46,741 nucleotides of DNA from Dolichospermum sp. UHCC 0259 (GTDB lineage: Bacteria > Cyanobacteriota > Cyanobacteriia > Cyanobacteriales > Nostocaceae). The stretch covers positions 1 through 46,741 of the forward strand of contig NZ_VIKX01000214.1 of the NCBI RefSeq assembly GCF_009711935.1. The letters run 5' to 3'. The notes beneath the pieces were generated by a model. The model was given only the letters and a program-made list of their open reading frames with translations, searched no databases and was not told where the DNA came from. This document shows, one piece after another, positions 7,775 to 16,160 of the stretch. The first letter of the stretch is position 1; each line of letters starts with the position of its first letter. The position numbers were made by a program, and so were the translations under genes.

Positions 7775-8404
7775 ATGACAATTACACTGCAAGCAAGAGA
7801 TATCAATTTACGTTATTTGATTGATAATTTTGGAATTGAATTAGTTTTTGATCCCGAATTTTTCCGGGAATGGCAAGCAGATTTAACAGAACTAACAGAT
7901 TTAGATAAACAACTTTTGGATAAAGTCAAGACAGGTTATTTTAATTTATTAAATTATCCCCCATTATTAGAAGATGTGGTAAGAATGGCAATTGTAGATC
8001 CTATACTGTTTATTGGCGATTTTTATCTTGCTCCACTATATATTAAAGCAGAAGAAGCTGTAGAAATTGTTAATGAAGATGAAGGGGTGATTATCAAAGG
8101 AAAAATAGATACTTTAATCTTAAAAGATCAATTTTGGGTAATGGTGATAGAGTCAAAACAAGCGGAGTATTCGATTGAAAAGGGGTTAGCCCAAATTCTA
8201 GTTTATATGTTAGCTAATCCCCATCCAGATAAACCTTGTTTTGGCATGATTACAAGTGGTGGTGAATTTATTTTTGTGAAATTAGTCATGGGAAATCCAC
8301 CTCGTTATGGTTTATCAAAAGGGTTTTTAACTCGCAACCCTGGAAATGAACTTTATGATGTTTTTCGTATTCTCAAGCGGTTAACTCATTTGGTGATGGG
8401 TTAG
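7775..8404 (+). CDS. PD-(D/E)XK nuclease-like protein (type I restriction R-subunit-like)
   Basis: The 209-aa protein has the layout of a stand-alone PD-(D/E)XK domain. Asp in GKIDTLIL and the following VMVIESKQAEYS give the D...ExK catalytic signature at about residues 113-133. It then continues with QILVYMLANPHPDKPCFGMITSGGEFIFVKL. Databases usually label such cyanobacterial proteins as restriction endonuclease subunit R-like. No helicase, methylase or specificity subunit is nearby, so a restriction function is doubtful. It is a paralogue of the 16161-16787 product (same order of motifs and length). The intergenic region upstream is AT-rich, and no clear ribosome binding site was seen. Confidence 0.7.
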   Translation: MTITLQARDINLRYLIDNFGIELVFDPEFFREWQADLTELTDLDKQLLDKVKTGYFNLLNYPPLLEDVVRMAIVDPILFIGDFYLAPLYIKAEEAVEIVNEDEGVIIKGKIDTLILKDQFWVMVIESKQAEYSIEKGLAQILVYMLANPHPDKPCFGMITSGGEFIFVKLVMGNPPRYGLSKGFLTRNPGNELYDVFRILKRLTHLVMG

Positions 8405-8458
8405 AATTAGTAGCAAATATAACCCAACCAAAACCCCCGCCAAAGTCTGACATGGCTA

Positions 8459-8486
8459 CAAAAAAAGCCCACCTAAGTGGACTCAT
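8459..8486 (-). terminator. Rho-independent terminator of the ferrochelatase-like gene
   Basis: On the minus strand GTCCAC-TTAG-GTGGGC forms a 6-bp stem (one G-T wobble) with a tetraloop, followed directly by seven T residues. It lies about 120 nt downstream of the stop codon of the ferrochelatase-like gene. Confidence 0.6.
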
Positions 8487-8499
8487 AAAAAATTAATTA

Positions 8500-8600
8500 T
8501 TTTCAACCCACGCAGGCGGTCACTGAGCTTGTCGATAGCGTAGCGTGGCGTTAGCCATAGTGTGGATTTCGTCTGTGTAGACGCGGTTTCTAACCGCCCC
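8500..8600. repeat. REP-like dispersed repeat
   Basis: This non-coding stretch contains GCGTAGCGTGGCGTTAGCC and a hairpin formed by GGCGGT...ACCGCC-like arms (about 8510-8600). Related GCG-TAGCG / TTAGCGAAGCG strings recur near 4414, 31755 and 38227. It looks like a Nostocales interspersed repeat. Confidence 0.5.
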
Positions 8601-8606
8601 AATTAC

Positions 8607-9728
8607 TTAATGATGGTGATGGTGGTGAGTAATAGCTGATTGCGAATTAACAGCCATACCTTCAGTTGACATCAACTCTGCTATATGTGCATTTGCCCAT
8701 TCAGCAACCATAGCTAAAAATTGTGGATTATCATTAACACAAGCCATTTGTAAATAATCTACATCTGGATGTTGTTTTTCTAAATCATGAATAATGTGAT
8801 GCACATCTAACAAAGTTTCATGATTTTCTGTGGCAAAACCAATGGGCATAAATAGCAACGCTTTTGCACCCAATTGAATCAAATTTTGAGCAGCTACTGT
8901 AGCATTTGGTTGAGTCCATTCAATTAACGGTGTATCATGATTCAACCAACCCACAGAAATTAATGGGTAATTGTTAATTAACTTATTTCTCACTAACTCA
9001 TACATGGCTTGACTTTCATCAATTCCAGATGTAAAGCCTTTAGCTTTGTGAGGACAACCATGATTCATCAAGATAATCCCAATTTGCGAAGGTAAATAAC
9101 CTTTAGCCAAATCAGTATGAATTTTTTCTTCTACCAAATGCGCCATCAAATCAATATATTTTGGCTCATTGTAGAACGAAGGAATATATCTTTGGGCTTT
9201 GATCCAATGTTCATCACCATCAGCTAATTCTACCAAAGCATTATTTACTTGTTCAATAGCGATACCACTGGTAAAAATGGAATCAACAACTAATAATGGA
9301 TAAATCAGAAGTTTGCTAAAGCCTTGATCTTTAATTTCGGCTAAAACTTGGTTTGGTAAAAAAGGAGCGCAAAAGTTAAAAGCTTTGAAAACTTGAACAC
9401 CATTACCCCATTTATGTTGTAATTCGTGTTCAATACCCGCTCTTTGTCTTTCAAAAATGGCATTATGTGGGGAGATAAAATCATGATGTGTGTGTCCCCA
9501 TTCATGACGATCAAATAATGCCAAAAGCTTGGCTAAGGGGGGATAAATCCAAGTAGGAACAGGAGCGAATTTAGCCGTCAGTAAATTTAAAGCTTGTTCG
9601 TTATAGTTAGCAAAATCTTCGTAGCTTTCGACTTCGCCATAGCCCATAAGTAATACGGCTACACGGTCTTTACTGGGTAGATGATCGTGGCTATGGGTAG
9701 CGTGCAGTTTTTCCGGGGTTGCAACCAC
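8607..9728 (-). CDS. Ferrochelatase-family protein with native C-terminal His6 tail
   Basis: The 373-aa protein matches the chelatase superfamily. The N-terminal VAVLLMGYGEVESYEDF resembles the first strand of ferrochelatases. The C-terminal LLFMPIGFATENHETLLDVHH matches the conserved segment with catalytic His/Glu in HemH. It lacks the C-terminal CAB transmembrane helix of the main cyanobacterial ferrochelatase and instead ends in six histidines just before the stop, with more His near the N-terminus (HATHSHDH). It may insert or handle a metal other than iron, or act as a paralogue; this is inference. GTG at 9728 is preferred over ATG 9764 because GAGGAA lies 6 nt upstream of it. It is monocistronic. 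Confidence 0.8.
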   Translation of the reverse strand: MVATPEKLHATHSHDHLPSKDRVAVLLMGYGEVESYEDFANYNEQALNLLTAKFAPVPTWIYPPLAKLLALFDRHEWGHTHHDFISPHNAIFERQRAGIEHELQHKWGNGVQVFKAFNFCAPFLPNQVLAEIKDQGFSKLLIYPLLVVDSIFTSGIAIEQVNNALVELADGDEHWIKAQRYIPSFYNEPKYIDLMAHLVEEKIHTDLAKGYLPSQIGIILMNHGCPHKAKGFTSGIDESQAMYELVRNKLINNYPLISVGWLNHDTPLIEWTQPNATVAAQNLIQLGAKALLFMPIGFATENHETLLDVHHIIHDLEKQHPDVDYLQMACVNDNPQFLAMVAEWANAHIAELMSTEGMAVNSQSAITHHHHHH

Positions 9729-9928
9729 AATGAGTTCCTCAAGATAACTGAAACAGAGAGACAAGCCTAGACAATTACTAGATTATCTCTATCAATTTGT
9801 AGCATAATATCCTATCCAGGGGGATGGGATAAAAATAAAAATAAAAATACACATCTAACTCAATACATTAAATCACATTAAGGTTTAATACAAGATTGTA
9901 ATCATTAATGTGTTAATATTACTTGATT

Positions 9929-10390
9929 CTATGCGTCCTCTACATTTTTTCTGTCTGCCCTTAAACGTGCTAAACTATCAATGGCATCACCTAAAGCTGT
10001 CGTGAGACTTTTCCGAGTTTGAGCGTGATTTTCTTGCTCAAGTTTCAAAGCTTGTAACAGACAATCACGTTCCTGTATGACTTCTAACAATTGAACTTGT
10101 AACTCTTCTATAGAATTAAACTGGGAAATTTCTTGCTGAATAGCTGTAGTAATATCAGTTCCCGTTTCAGCATTAACACCCGAAAATTTTTGGACTTCAG
10201 CCTTTATAGATGCGATCGCTTCTTGGTGAATTTTCGCATCTGCACGCCGCTGTTCTGCTTCAGTATTATAAAGCTGTCGCCATTTTTGCGAACTTTCCCA
10301 AGCTTCATCTCGTTCCCGCTGAAATTGCGTCATCTGTTGCGTGAGAGACTGAATTTCGGTTAACCATTTTTGTGTTAGATCTTGAGTCAT
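9929..10390 (-). CDS. Coiled-coil protein of unknown function
   Basis: This 153-aa protein is rich in Gln, Glu, Arg and Leu with heptad-like spacing. Two predicted coiled-coil segments are visible, at about residues 5-65 (QKWLTEIQSLTQQMTQFQRE) and 95-150 (IEELQVQLLEVIQERDCLLQ). A Thr/Gly break occurs near residues 72-80. There is no signal peptide, membrane segment or catalytic motif. It is divergent from the DUF389 gene with a 117-nt gap, so the two may share a regulatory region. Proteins of this kind are widespread in cyanobacteria without an assigned role, and an assembly or scaffolding function would be a guess. Confidence 0.7.
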   Translation of the reverse strand: MTQDLTQKWLTEIQSLTQQMTQFQRERDEAWESSQKWRQLYNTEAEQRRADAKIHQEAIASIKAEVQKFSGVNAETGTDITTAIQQEISQFNSIEELQVQLLEVIQERDCLLQALKLEQENHAQTRKSLTTALGDAIDSLARLRADRKNVEDA

Positions 10391-10507
10391 AGAAGGTTTT
10401 TGTAGTAGCTGGGGTTAACTTTTTTAATACAACCTATAGAGTAGTAGACTGGAAAAATTATTGATGTTTGTTGTTACTCACAACTGAATGTGATTACCAC
10501 TTAAAAT

Positions 10508-12268
10508 ATGTTTAGAGATAAGTTTGCTAACAACTTGGGAATTAGTCAAGCCCGTAAGGAACAAGTATACCTGGATATATGCAGATCCGTAACCCTGGCG
10601 GATATTAGTTATTGGATTCAGGTTTTATTTGCAGCCGGTATTGCTACCTTAGGATTAGTGCTGAACAGTCCAGCCGTAATTATTGGTGCAATGCTAATTT
10701 CTCCATTAATGGGGGGTATTCTGGCTAATGGACTAGCCTTAGCTGCTGGTGATGTGATCCTAGCTATGCGAGCGCTGTTGAATCTGGTGATAAGCTGTTT
10801 CGTCGCCATTACTTTTGCAGTGTTACTCGTCTCATTACTACCATTTAAGGAAATAACTAGTGAGATTGCAGCGAGGATTCGTCCCAATATCTTAGATTTG
10901 GTAGTGGCTTTATTTTCCGGTGGAGTGGGTTCAGTAGCCATTTGTCAAGAATCAAAAGGAATAGCTACTTCTATTCCTGGTGTGGCTATTGCCGTAGCTT
11001 TGATGCCACCTTTATGTGTTGTTGGCTATGGTATTGGTGTAGCAATCAGTCTAGATTATGCTAGAGGTTTACAGGTAGCTAGTGGTGGCGGATTGCTATT
11101 TTTTACCAATTTAGTGGCGATAACTTTTTCAGCCATGCTGGTTTTTCTGTGTCTACATATTGATAGTCCTCAGGTAAGAGCAAAAGTTAGGGACTGGCGA
11201 ACAACAGACAAAGAAAGTATCCGAATGCAAAGTGTTTTAGAGAACTTGCCTGCCTACAATAAGATCAAAAAGATTGGCAGTCTACCAGGAAGATTTATCT
11301 TAATTTTTAGTACCATTGCTGTAATTATTTTTCCTCTCAATCAATCTTTTATCCAACTCAGACGAGAAATTACTTTGCAGCAAAAGGAAAATCAAATTCG
11401 TAGAGAAGCAACTGAAGTGTGGCAAAAGACTTTTGCGAATTTCCCTAATGGTGAAACGAGGTCTTATCTGAGTAATATTGCTACTATCCAGCAAAACAAT
11501 AAATTGATAATTCAACTGCAAATATTTAGCAGTAAGCAATATACGAATGAAGAACAAAATAGTTATATTCAAATATTAGCTGCTCGTTTGAAAAAATCAC
11601 CAGAATTATTAGGACTGAAATTAATTGAAGTTCCCACAACAGCAAATGAAGTTATCCGCGAAGTAACTGAGGAAAAGAATAATACCCCAGTTATAACTAT
11701 TGCTGAGTTACAAGCCAATTTTCTTCAAGAAGTGCAATCTGCCTTTAACAATATTCAACTTCCCCAGCCAGCCCAATTAATTGATTATGAATTAATTACT
11801 AATGCCGTTGAACCATTGAAGATTAGGTTATTTTATTTGAGTGAAAGAGACATTGATAGAGATGCTCAAAGTTTGATAGCGGATAATATTAGAAATAGGC
11901 TTGGTTATCAGTCTGCAAAGGTGAAAATGGAGAGAAGATCAACTTCTCTAGGAATTATCTCTTTTGAAAAAGATAAATCAGTAATAACACCAGCTAATGG
12001 CAAAATTTTAGACAGTGCTGGTGAAATTTTGCAGCAACATCCTAATTTAAATCTGGAAGTGACAGTTAACCAGGAACTAACCGAAACACAAGATATAATT
12101 CAAGAGCGATCGCAAGCCATTACAAAATATCTACAATTAAAATGGCAAGTGAGTGATGATAGGGTCAATACCCAAATAGGAGGAGAATCTCAAAGAAATG
12201 TAAAACTTAAACTTACACTAAAATCACTGATGAATCCACCATCAGAAACTTTGCTCAACCCCAGCTAA
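10508..12268 (+). CDS. DUF389 (TIGR00341-like) membrane protein with C-terminal OmpA-like region
   Basis: The 586-aa protein has a DUF389 membrane domain at about residues 30-265 with several helices. It includes the typical PAVIIGAMLISPLMGGILANG segment and IPGVAIAVALMPPLCVVGYG. A further helix (about 258-280) precedes a long soluble part. The last 110 residues (GIISFEKDKSVITPANGKIL...LQQHPNLNLEVTVNQE) resemble a degenerate OmpA/MotB-like peptidoglycan-binding fold. DUF389 proteins are of uncertain transport function. The stop is 1 nt from the start of the brkB-like gene, so both are very likely co-transcribed and coupled. Confidence 0.85.
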   Translation: MFRDKFANNLGISQARKEQVYLDICRSVTLADISYWIQVLFAAGIATLGLVLNSPAVIIGAMLISPLMGGILANGLALAAGDVILAMRALLNLVISCFVAITFAVLLVSLLPFKEITSEIAARIRPNILDLVVALFSGGVGSVAICQESKGIATSIPGVAIAVALMPPLCVVGYGIGVAISLDYARGLQVASGGGLLFFTNLVAITFSAMLVFLCLHIDSPQVRAKVRDWRTTDKESIRMQSVLENLPAYNKIKKIGSLPGRFILIFSTIAVIIFPLNQSFIQLRREITLQQKENQIRREATEVWQKTFANFPNGETRSYLSNIATIQQNNKLIIQLQIFSSKQYTNEEQNSYIQILAARLKKSPELLGLKLIEVPTTANEVIREVTEEKNNTPVITIAELQANFLQEVQSAFNNIQLPQPAQLIDYELITNAVEPLKIRLFYLSERDIDRDAQSLIADNIRNRLGYQSAKVKMERRSTSLGIISFEKDKSVITPANGKILDSAGEILQQHPNLNLEVTVNQELTETQDIIQERSQAITKYLQLKWQVSDDRVNTQIGGESQRNVKLKLTLKSLMNPPSETLLNPS

Positions 12269-12269
12269 G

Positions 12270-13178
12270 ATGTGTAATATCCGTTTTATTAGGTTCTTTC
12301 GTCACCTGACATGGCCCACACTGAAAAAAACTTTTTCGAGGACAATTGAGACAAGACTTTTAGGACTATCGGCTGAAATAGCATTTAATGCCATCTTATC
12401 ACTATTTCCGGCAATTCTGGCCCTGCTAACAGCAATTGGCTTATTTGCAGAATCTTTACGAAATACGTTTATTCAACTAGCAACACAACTGAGTAGAATT
12501 GTTCCTCAAGAAGCTTGGATATTAATCCGGGATTTTGCGACTGAAGAAATTGCCAACTCTAAAAATAGTAGTTTATTTTCTCTGAGTTTTGTACTTGCTC
12601 TTTGGGCTGCCTCTGGGGCAATTAATACAGCTATGACAGCATTAGATAGGATTCAGCAAATTCCCACCAAAAAAATCCGTCCTTTTTGGCAAGCAAAACT
12701 GATATCTCTTGGCTTAACAATCGGGACTATATTATTATTAGTGGTGGCTTCTTTTCTAGTATTTATTAGTGATTTACTCTTGGGAATAGTCGTAGGTAGC
12801 AATACTTATTTAGTTTTTTTATTGCATATTTGGCAATTTTTACGTTGGCCTTTAGCATTGTGTACTGTGGCCACCGCTTTTGCTTTTGTCTATCGCTATG
12901 GACCAAGCAAATTAGAACCAAAGACACCACTAATGCCAGGGGCAATTTTAGCAGCCATTTTTTGGGCAATTGTTTCTGGACTATTTCGTCTCTATGTGAG
13001 CAATTTTGGCAATTATAATAAAGTCTATGGTGCTGTGGGGGCTGTAATTGTTTTAATGTTATGGTTATGGATGAGTGCTTTCGTTCTTCTCGTCGGACAC
13101 CAATTAAATGTAACTGTCGGTGAAGACATGAACAATAACAGCAGAATTCAGGAGTCAGGAGTCAGGAGTCAGGAGTAA
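12270..13178 (+). CDS. YihY/BrkB family membrane protein
   Basis: The 302-aa protein shows the six-helix YihY/BrkB layout. Visible markers are ETRLLGLSAEIAFNAILSLFPAI near the N-terminus, LWAASGAINTAMTALDRIQQ in the middle, RYGPSKLEPKTPLMPGAI, and the C-terminal NYNKVYGAVGAVIVLMLWLW. Family members are inner-membrane proteins once mis-annotated as RNase BN; their role is unresolved. It begins 1 nt after the DUF389 stop codon. The last ten residues (RIQESGVRSQE) are encoded by a heptameric tandem repeat, so the C-terminal tail appears to have been extended by repeat insertion. Confidence 0.9.
   Translation: MCNIRFIRFFRHLTWPTLKKTFSRTIETRLLGLSAEIAFNAILSLFPAILALLTAIGLFAESLRNTFIQLATQLSRIVPQEAWILIRDFATEEIANSKNSSLFSLSFVLALWAASGAINTAMTALDRIQQIPTKKIRPFWQAKLISLGLTIGTILLLVVASFLVFISDLLLGIVVGSNTYLVFLLHIWQFLRWPLALCTVATAFAFVYRYGPSKLEPKTPLMPGAILAAIFWAIVSGLFRLYVSNFGNYNKVYGAVGAVIVLMLWLWMSAFVLLVGHQLNVTVGEDMNNNSRIQESGVRSQE
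13149..13175. repeat. STRR (GGAGTCA)n in the 3' end of the brkB-like gene
   Basis: Between three and four perfect GGAGTCA heptamers run into the stop codon of the upstream gene. This is a typical cyanobacterial short tandemly repeated repetitive sequence. Because 7 is not a multiple of 3, a change in copy number would shift the reading frame of the tail. Confidence 0.85.
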
Positions 13179-13239
13179 AATTTTTGTACTTGATTTACCG
13201 ATAATGTACTTTAAGATGTGGATAGAATAGCTAATCATA

Positions 13240-13295
13240 ATTAATGAAACGCAGATCAACACAGATAGAATGCAGATGATATGATCAATTTTATG
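13240..13295. repeat. Dispersed AACGCAGAT-type repeat
   Basis: The sequence AAACGCAGATCAACACAGAT followed by AGAATGCAGATG lies between the brkB-like and DUF4112 genes. Its inverse appears near 30540 (CATCTGCGTTTATCTGCGTT). It is a short interspersed element found in many Nostocales intergenic regions, with no coding potential. Confidence 0.5.
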
Positions 13296-13379
13296 ATTAT
13301 GTGCAGCTTGATATAAAATTGGTATAAAGAAATGAGATAATATAAAAGTTGATTAAACAGCAATTGCAAATTATTAATA

Positions 13380-13883
13380 ATGCCTAATTCTTCTGAACAA
13401 TTTTCTATTACACCTGATGGTTATGCACCGAGATTAAAGCGTCTACGTCAACTGAGTGGAATATTAGATAATATAATTACCATTCCCGGAACACAAATAG
13501 GAGTTGGTTTAGATCCAATTATAGGATTACTACCCATAGGTGGTGATGCTTTAGGATTAATATTTTCCTTTTATATTATCATTGAAGCCGCACAATTGGG
13601 CGTACCCACAGCCACATTAGGACGGATGGTAATGAATGTGATTGTAGATTCCTTAGTTGGATCTATTCCCATGTTAGGAGATTTGTTTGATTTTGCCTGG
13701 AGGGCGAATAATTACAATATTATTTTATTAGAAGAAGCTTTAAAATTTCCGCAGCAAAATCAAAAAGTAAATAACACATTTATCCTCATTTTTAGTATTG
13801 GCTTATTTTTACTGGCTATTGTCTTAATATCCATACCCGTGATATTAATAAGAATATTATGGCAAGTTTTTACTGGTAGTTAA
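13380..13883 (+). CDS. DUF4112 domain membrane protein
   Basis: The 167-aa protein contains the DUF4112 pattern: LRQLSGILDNIITIPGTQIG, then GLDPIIGLLPIGGDALGLI, then DSLVGSIPMLGDLFDFAWRA. Hydrophobic segments lie at about residues 62-80 and 135-160, so it is membrane-associated. The function of the domain is unknown. The next gene starts 19 nt downstream on the same strand, so both probably form an operon with the alpha/beta hydrolase. The upstream AT-rich gap contains a dispersed repeat. Confidence 0.85.
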   Translation: MPNSSEQFSITPDGYAPRLKRLRQLSGILDNIITIPGTQIGVGLDPIIGLLPIGGDALGLIFSFYIIIEAAQLGVPTATLGRMVMNVIVDSLVGSIPMLGDLFDFAWRANNYNIILLEEALKFPQQNQKVNNTFILIFSIGLFLLAIVLISIPVILIRILWQVFTGS

Positions 13884-13902
13884 ATGACTTATCTATAAAA
13901 TC

Positions 13903-14838
13903 ATGAAAGATTGGTGGCAAGATAATTTTCCTCAAGGGCAGCAAAATCTCATTATTAATGATTCTCAAGGTTATCCAATTCAAATAGCCTATGGTGAAAA
14001 AGGTAACGGGAGACCGCTGATTTTATTACATGGTTTAGGCAGTTGGAGTTATAATTGGCGGCATAGTATTGAACCATTATCTCAACATTTTCGAGTAATT
14101 TGTTGTGATTTTAAATGTTTTGGTTTTTCAGAAAAGCCTGTATCTCGTCGAGAAGAAACAGGACATCAAATTATTGAATTAAAACGCATTATTCAAGGTT
14201 TATGTGATGAACCACCCATTATTGTAGCAGAATCTATAGGCGCATTAATTTCTCTCGGATTAGCTGGTAAAAATCCTGATTTAATCGGACGGTTAGTAGT
14301 AATTAACGCTCCTATTTTTACAGAAACTTTACCTCATTGGTCTATGGGTTTATTAGCACAAACACCAATAGAAATTATCCATGCAATTGATGATTTACGT
14401 CTTGCATATTGGTTTGCACCTTTAGTCAGAGAAGTCATGGGAGCAGAAAGACGCAGGGTGTTATATAATCCTTCATTATTAACAGAAGAAGATATTTATT
14501 GGATTACTTACCCATTCATTGAAATTCCGGGAACGTTGGTAAAAGTGGCTGAAGAGTTACAAATTGCTGCTCACGAAATTGAGAATTTGCGAAATAATCA
14601 GCCAAGTATGCTGAAAAATATTCAAAATAATCTCAAAAATATTGAATGTCCAACTTTGGTTTTATGGGGTGATCAAGATAGTTGGTTTCCTGTTAGTCAT
14701 GGAGAAAAATTACATCAACATTTGCCTAATTCTCGCTTACAAATTTTGCAAAACTGTTATCATGATGCATCAACTGGTTCTGCTGATGTTGTGAATGCTG
14801 CAATTTTAGAATTTTTAAAAGATACCAATTTCTGTTGA
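13903..14838 (+). CDS. Alpha/beta-fold hydrolase
   Basis: The 311-aa protein has a classical alpha/beta-hydrolase order. The oxyanion segment LILLHGLGSWSYNWR (about 45-60) is followed by the strand VICCDFKCFGFSEKP. The nucleophile elbow VAESIGAL carries Ser near residue 112. The acid residue lies in TLVLWGDQDSWFPVSHG, and the catalytic His in NCYHDAS near the C-terminus. It lacks a signal peptide and is likely cytosolic. The substrate is not predictable; relatives are annotated as haloalkane dehalogenase-like or epoxide hydrolase-like. It follows the DUF4112 gene after 19 nt. Confidence 0.85.
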   Translation: MKDWWQDNFPQGQQNLIINDSQGYPIQIAYGEKGNGRPLILLHGLGSWSYNWRHSIEPLSQHFRVICCDFKCFGFSEKPVSRREETGHQIIELKRIIQGLCDEPPIIVAESIGALISLGLAGKNPDLIGRLVVINAPIFTETLPHWSMGLLAQTPIEIIHAIDDLRLAYWFAPLVREVMGAERRRVLYNPSLLTEEDIYWITYPFIEIPGTLVKVAEELQIAAHEIENLRNNQPSMLKNIQNNLKNIECPTLVLWGDQDSWFPVSHGEKLHQHLPNSRLQILQNCYHDASTGSADVVNAAILEFLKDTNFC

Positions 14839-14904
14839 ATTTTGACTAATGACATAAATTGTGTTTTTACCAATTATTAATGATCAAAATTCAGGGGATT
14901 TTCC

Positions 14905-14970
14905 GTAGGGGCAATGCCCCCGTGCTTGCCCCACAACCTCTCTGGGCAACCACAGGGGGTTTGCCCCTAC
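14905..14970. repeat. Inverted repeat with GTAGGGGCAA / TTGCCCCTAC ends
   Basis: The termini GTAGGGGCAATGCCCCCGTG and CACAGGGGGTTTGCCCCTAC are inverted copies (about 17 of 20 positions pair). The 26-nt middle includes TTGCCC...GGGCAA. It lies between two convergent genes, 66 nt after the hydrolase stop and directly before the cysteine desulfurase stop. It may act as a bidirectional terminator and resembles the shorter GTAGGGGCG palindromes elsewhere in the window. Confidence 0.65.
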
Positions 14971-14974
14971 TTTT

Positions 14975-16147
14975 TTAACAAGCCCTAATTACTGACGCGC
15001 TTCTTAAACCTTGCACAGTAGAAATTACCTGTTGGGCAACTTGATCAATTTCCTCAACTGTATTAAATCTCCCAATCCCAAACCGCACCGAAGCATAAGC
15101 TAATTTATCTGAATGTCCCAACGCTTTCAACACATAGGAAGGAGCAACATTATTAGAAGAACAAGCAGAACCAGAGGATACAGCTACTATTGATTGTAAA
15201 CCTAAAGAAAGCGCCGCACCATCTACACCTTCCACACTAATATTTAAATTTCCTGCTAATCGTTTTTGAGGATCTCCATTTATATAAATTCCCTCTACAG
15301 TAGATAATTGTTGCCACAATCTTTCTCTTAATACTGTTAACCGTTGATTTTCTGTTTCTTGTTCGGTTATGGCAATTTCTACAGCTTTACCAAAACCCAC
15401 AATTTGCGGTGTATATAATGTCCCAGAACGCATTCCTCTTTCATGTCCTCCCCCATGTTGTTGGGAAGCAAGTTTCACTCTAGGATCACGTCTGCGAACA
15501 TATAAAGCCCCAATTCCCTTTGGTCCATAAACTTTATGGGCTGTAAGAGACATTAAATCAATATTCATCGCTTCCACATCTAAAGGGATTTTACCAATAG
15601 CTTGGGCTGCGTCTGTGTGAAAAATAATTTGCCGTTGATGGCACATTGCCCCAATTTCAGCTATTGGTTGTAAAACCCCAATTTCATTATTTGCAGCCAT
15701 CACAGATACTAAAATTGTATCATCACGCAAGGCTTTTTCTAACTGATTTAAGTCAATTAATCCATCTTTTTTTACTGGCAAAATTGTCAGATTAAAACCA
15801 AGATTTTTTAAATATTCACAAGGATCTAAAACTGCTTTATGTTCCGTGTTAATGGTCACAATATGTTGACCTTTTTGGAAATAAGCTTCAGCAATACCTT
15901 TAATAGCTAGATTATTTGCTTCTGTTGCACCACTGGTAAAAACAATTTCTTCGGGTGTGGCGTTAATTGCATTTGCTAAAATTTCCCGTGTTTGTTTAAC
16001 AGCAGTTTCTGATTCCCAACCATAAACATGACTAATACTAGCCGCATTACCAAACTTTTCTGTAAAATAGGGAATCATAGCAGCCATTACCCTTTCATCA
16101 ACGGGGGTAGTAGCATGACAATCGAGGTAGATAGGACGACTGGACAT
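14975..16147 (-). CDS. Cysteine desulfurase, IscS/NifS family
   Basis: The 390-aa PLP enzyme removes sulfur from cysteine and hands it as persulfide to Fe-S cluster, thionucleoside or cofactor assembly. Typical motifs are YLDCHATTPVDERV at the N-terminus, SGATEANNLAIKG, the cofactor-binding region HTDAAQAIGKIP, the PLP lysine in SLTAHKVYGPKG (about residue 203) and the catalytic Cys in VAVSSGSACSS (about 325-330). The loop and length match group I IscS enzymes. It sits 13 nt downstream of the nuclease-like gene and so may be transcribed with it. It ends next to a convergent inverted repeat. No iscU or nif gene is adjacent, so a general housekeeping role is more likely than nitrogen fixation. 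Confidence 0.92.
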   Translation of the reverse strand: MSSRPIYLDCHATTPVDERVMAAMIPYFTEKFGNAASISHVYGWESETAVKQTREILANAINATPEEIVFTSGATEANNLAIKGIAEAYFQKGQHIVTINTEHKAVLDPCEYLKNLGFNLTILPVKKDGLIDLNQLEKALRDDTILVSVMAANNEIGVLQPIAEIGAMCHQRQIIFHTDAAQAIGKIPLDVEAMNIDLMSLTAHKVYGPKGIGALYVRRRDPRVKLASQQHGGGHERGMRSGTLYTPQIVGFGKAVEIAITEQETENQRLTVLRERLWQQLSTVEGIYINGDPQKRLAGNLNISVEGVDGAALSLGLQSIVAVSSGSACSSNNVAPSYVLKALGHSDKLAYASVRFGIGRFNTVEEIDQVAQQVISTVQGLRSASVIRAC

Positions 16148-16160
16148 AATTAATTGACGA

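Noticed and set aside
8607-8627. His6 tail as a cloning-vector artefact
   Set aside because: The sequence downstream is normal cyanobacterial intergenic DNA with a terminator and repeats, and codons are mixed; it is more likely natural.
10618-10941. Antisense ORF (107 aa) opposite the DUF389 gene
   Set aside because: It is fully inside a well-supported gene and has no start signal.
14975-16147. Cysteine desulfurase as part of a nif cluster (NifS)
   Set aside because: No nif or isc genes flank it, and the sequence fits general IscS enzymes equally well.
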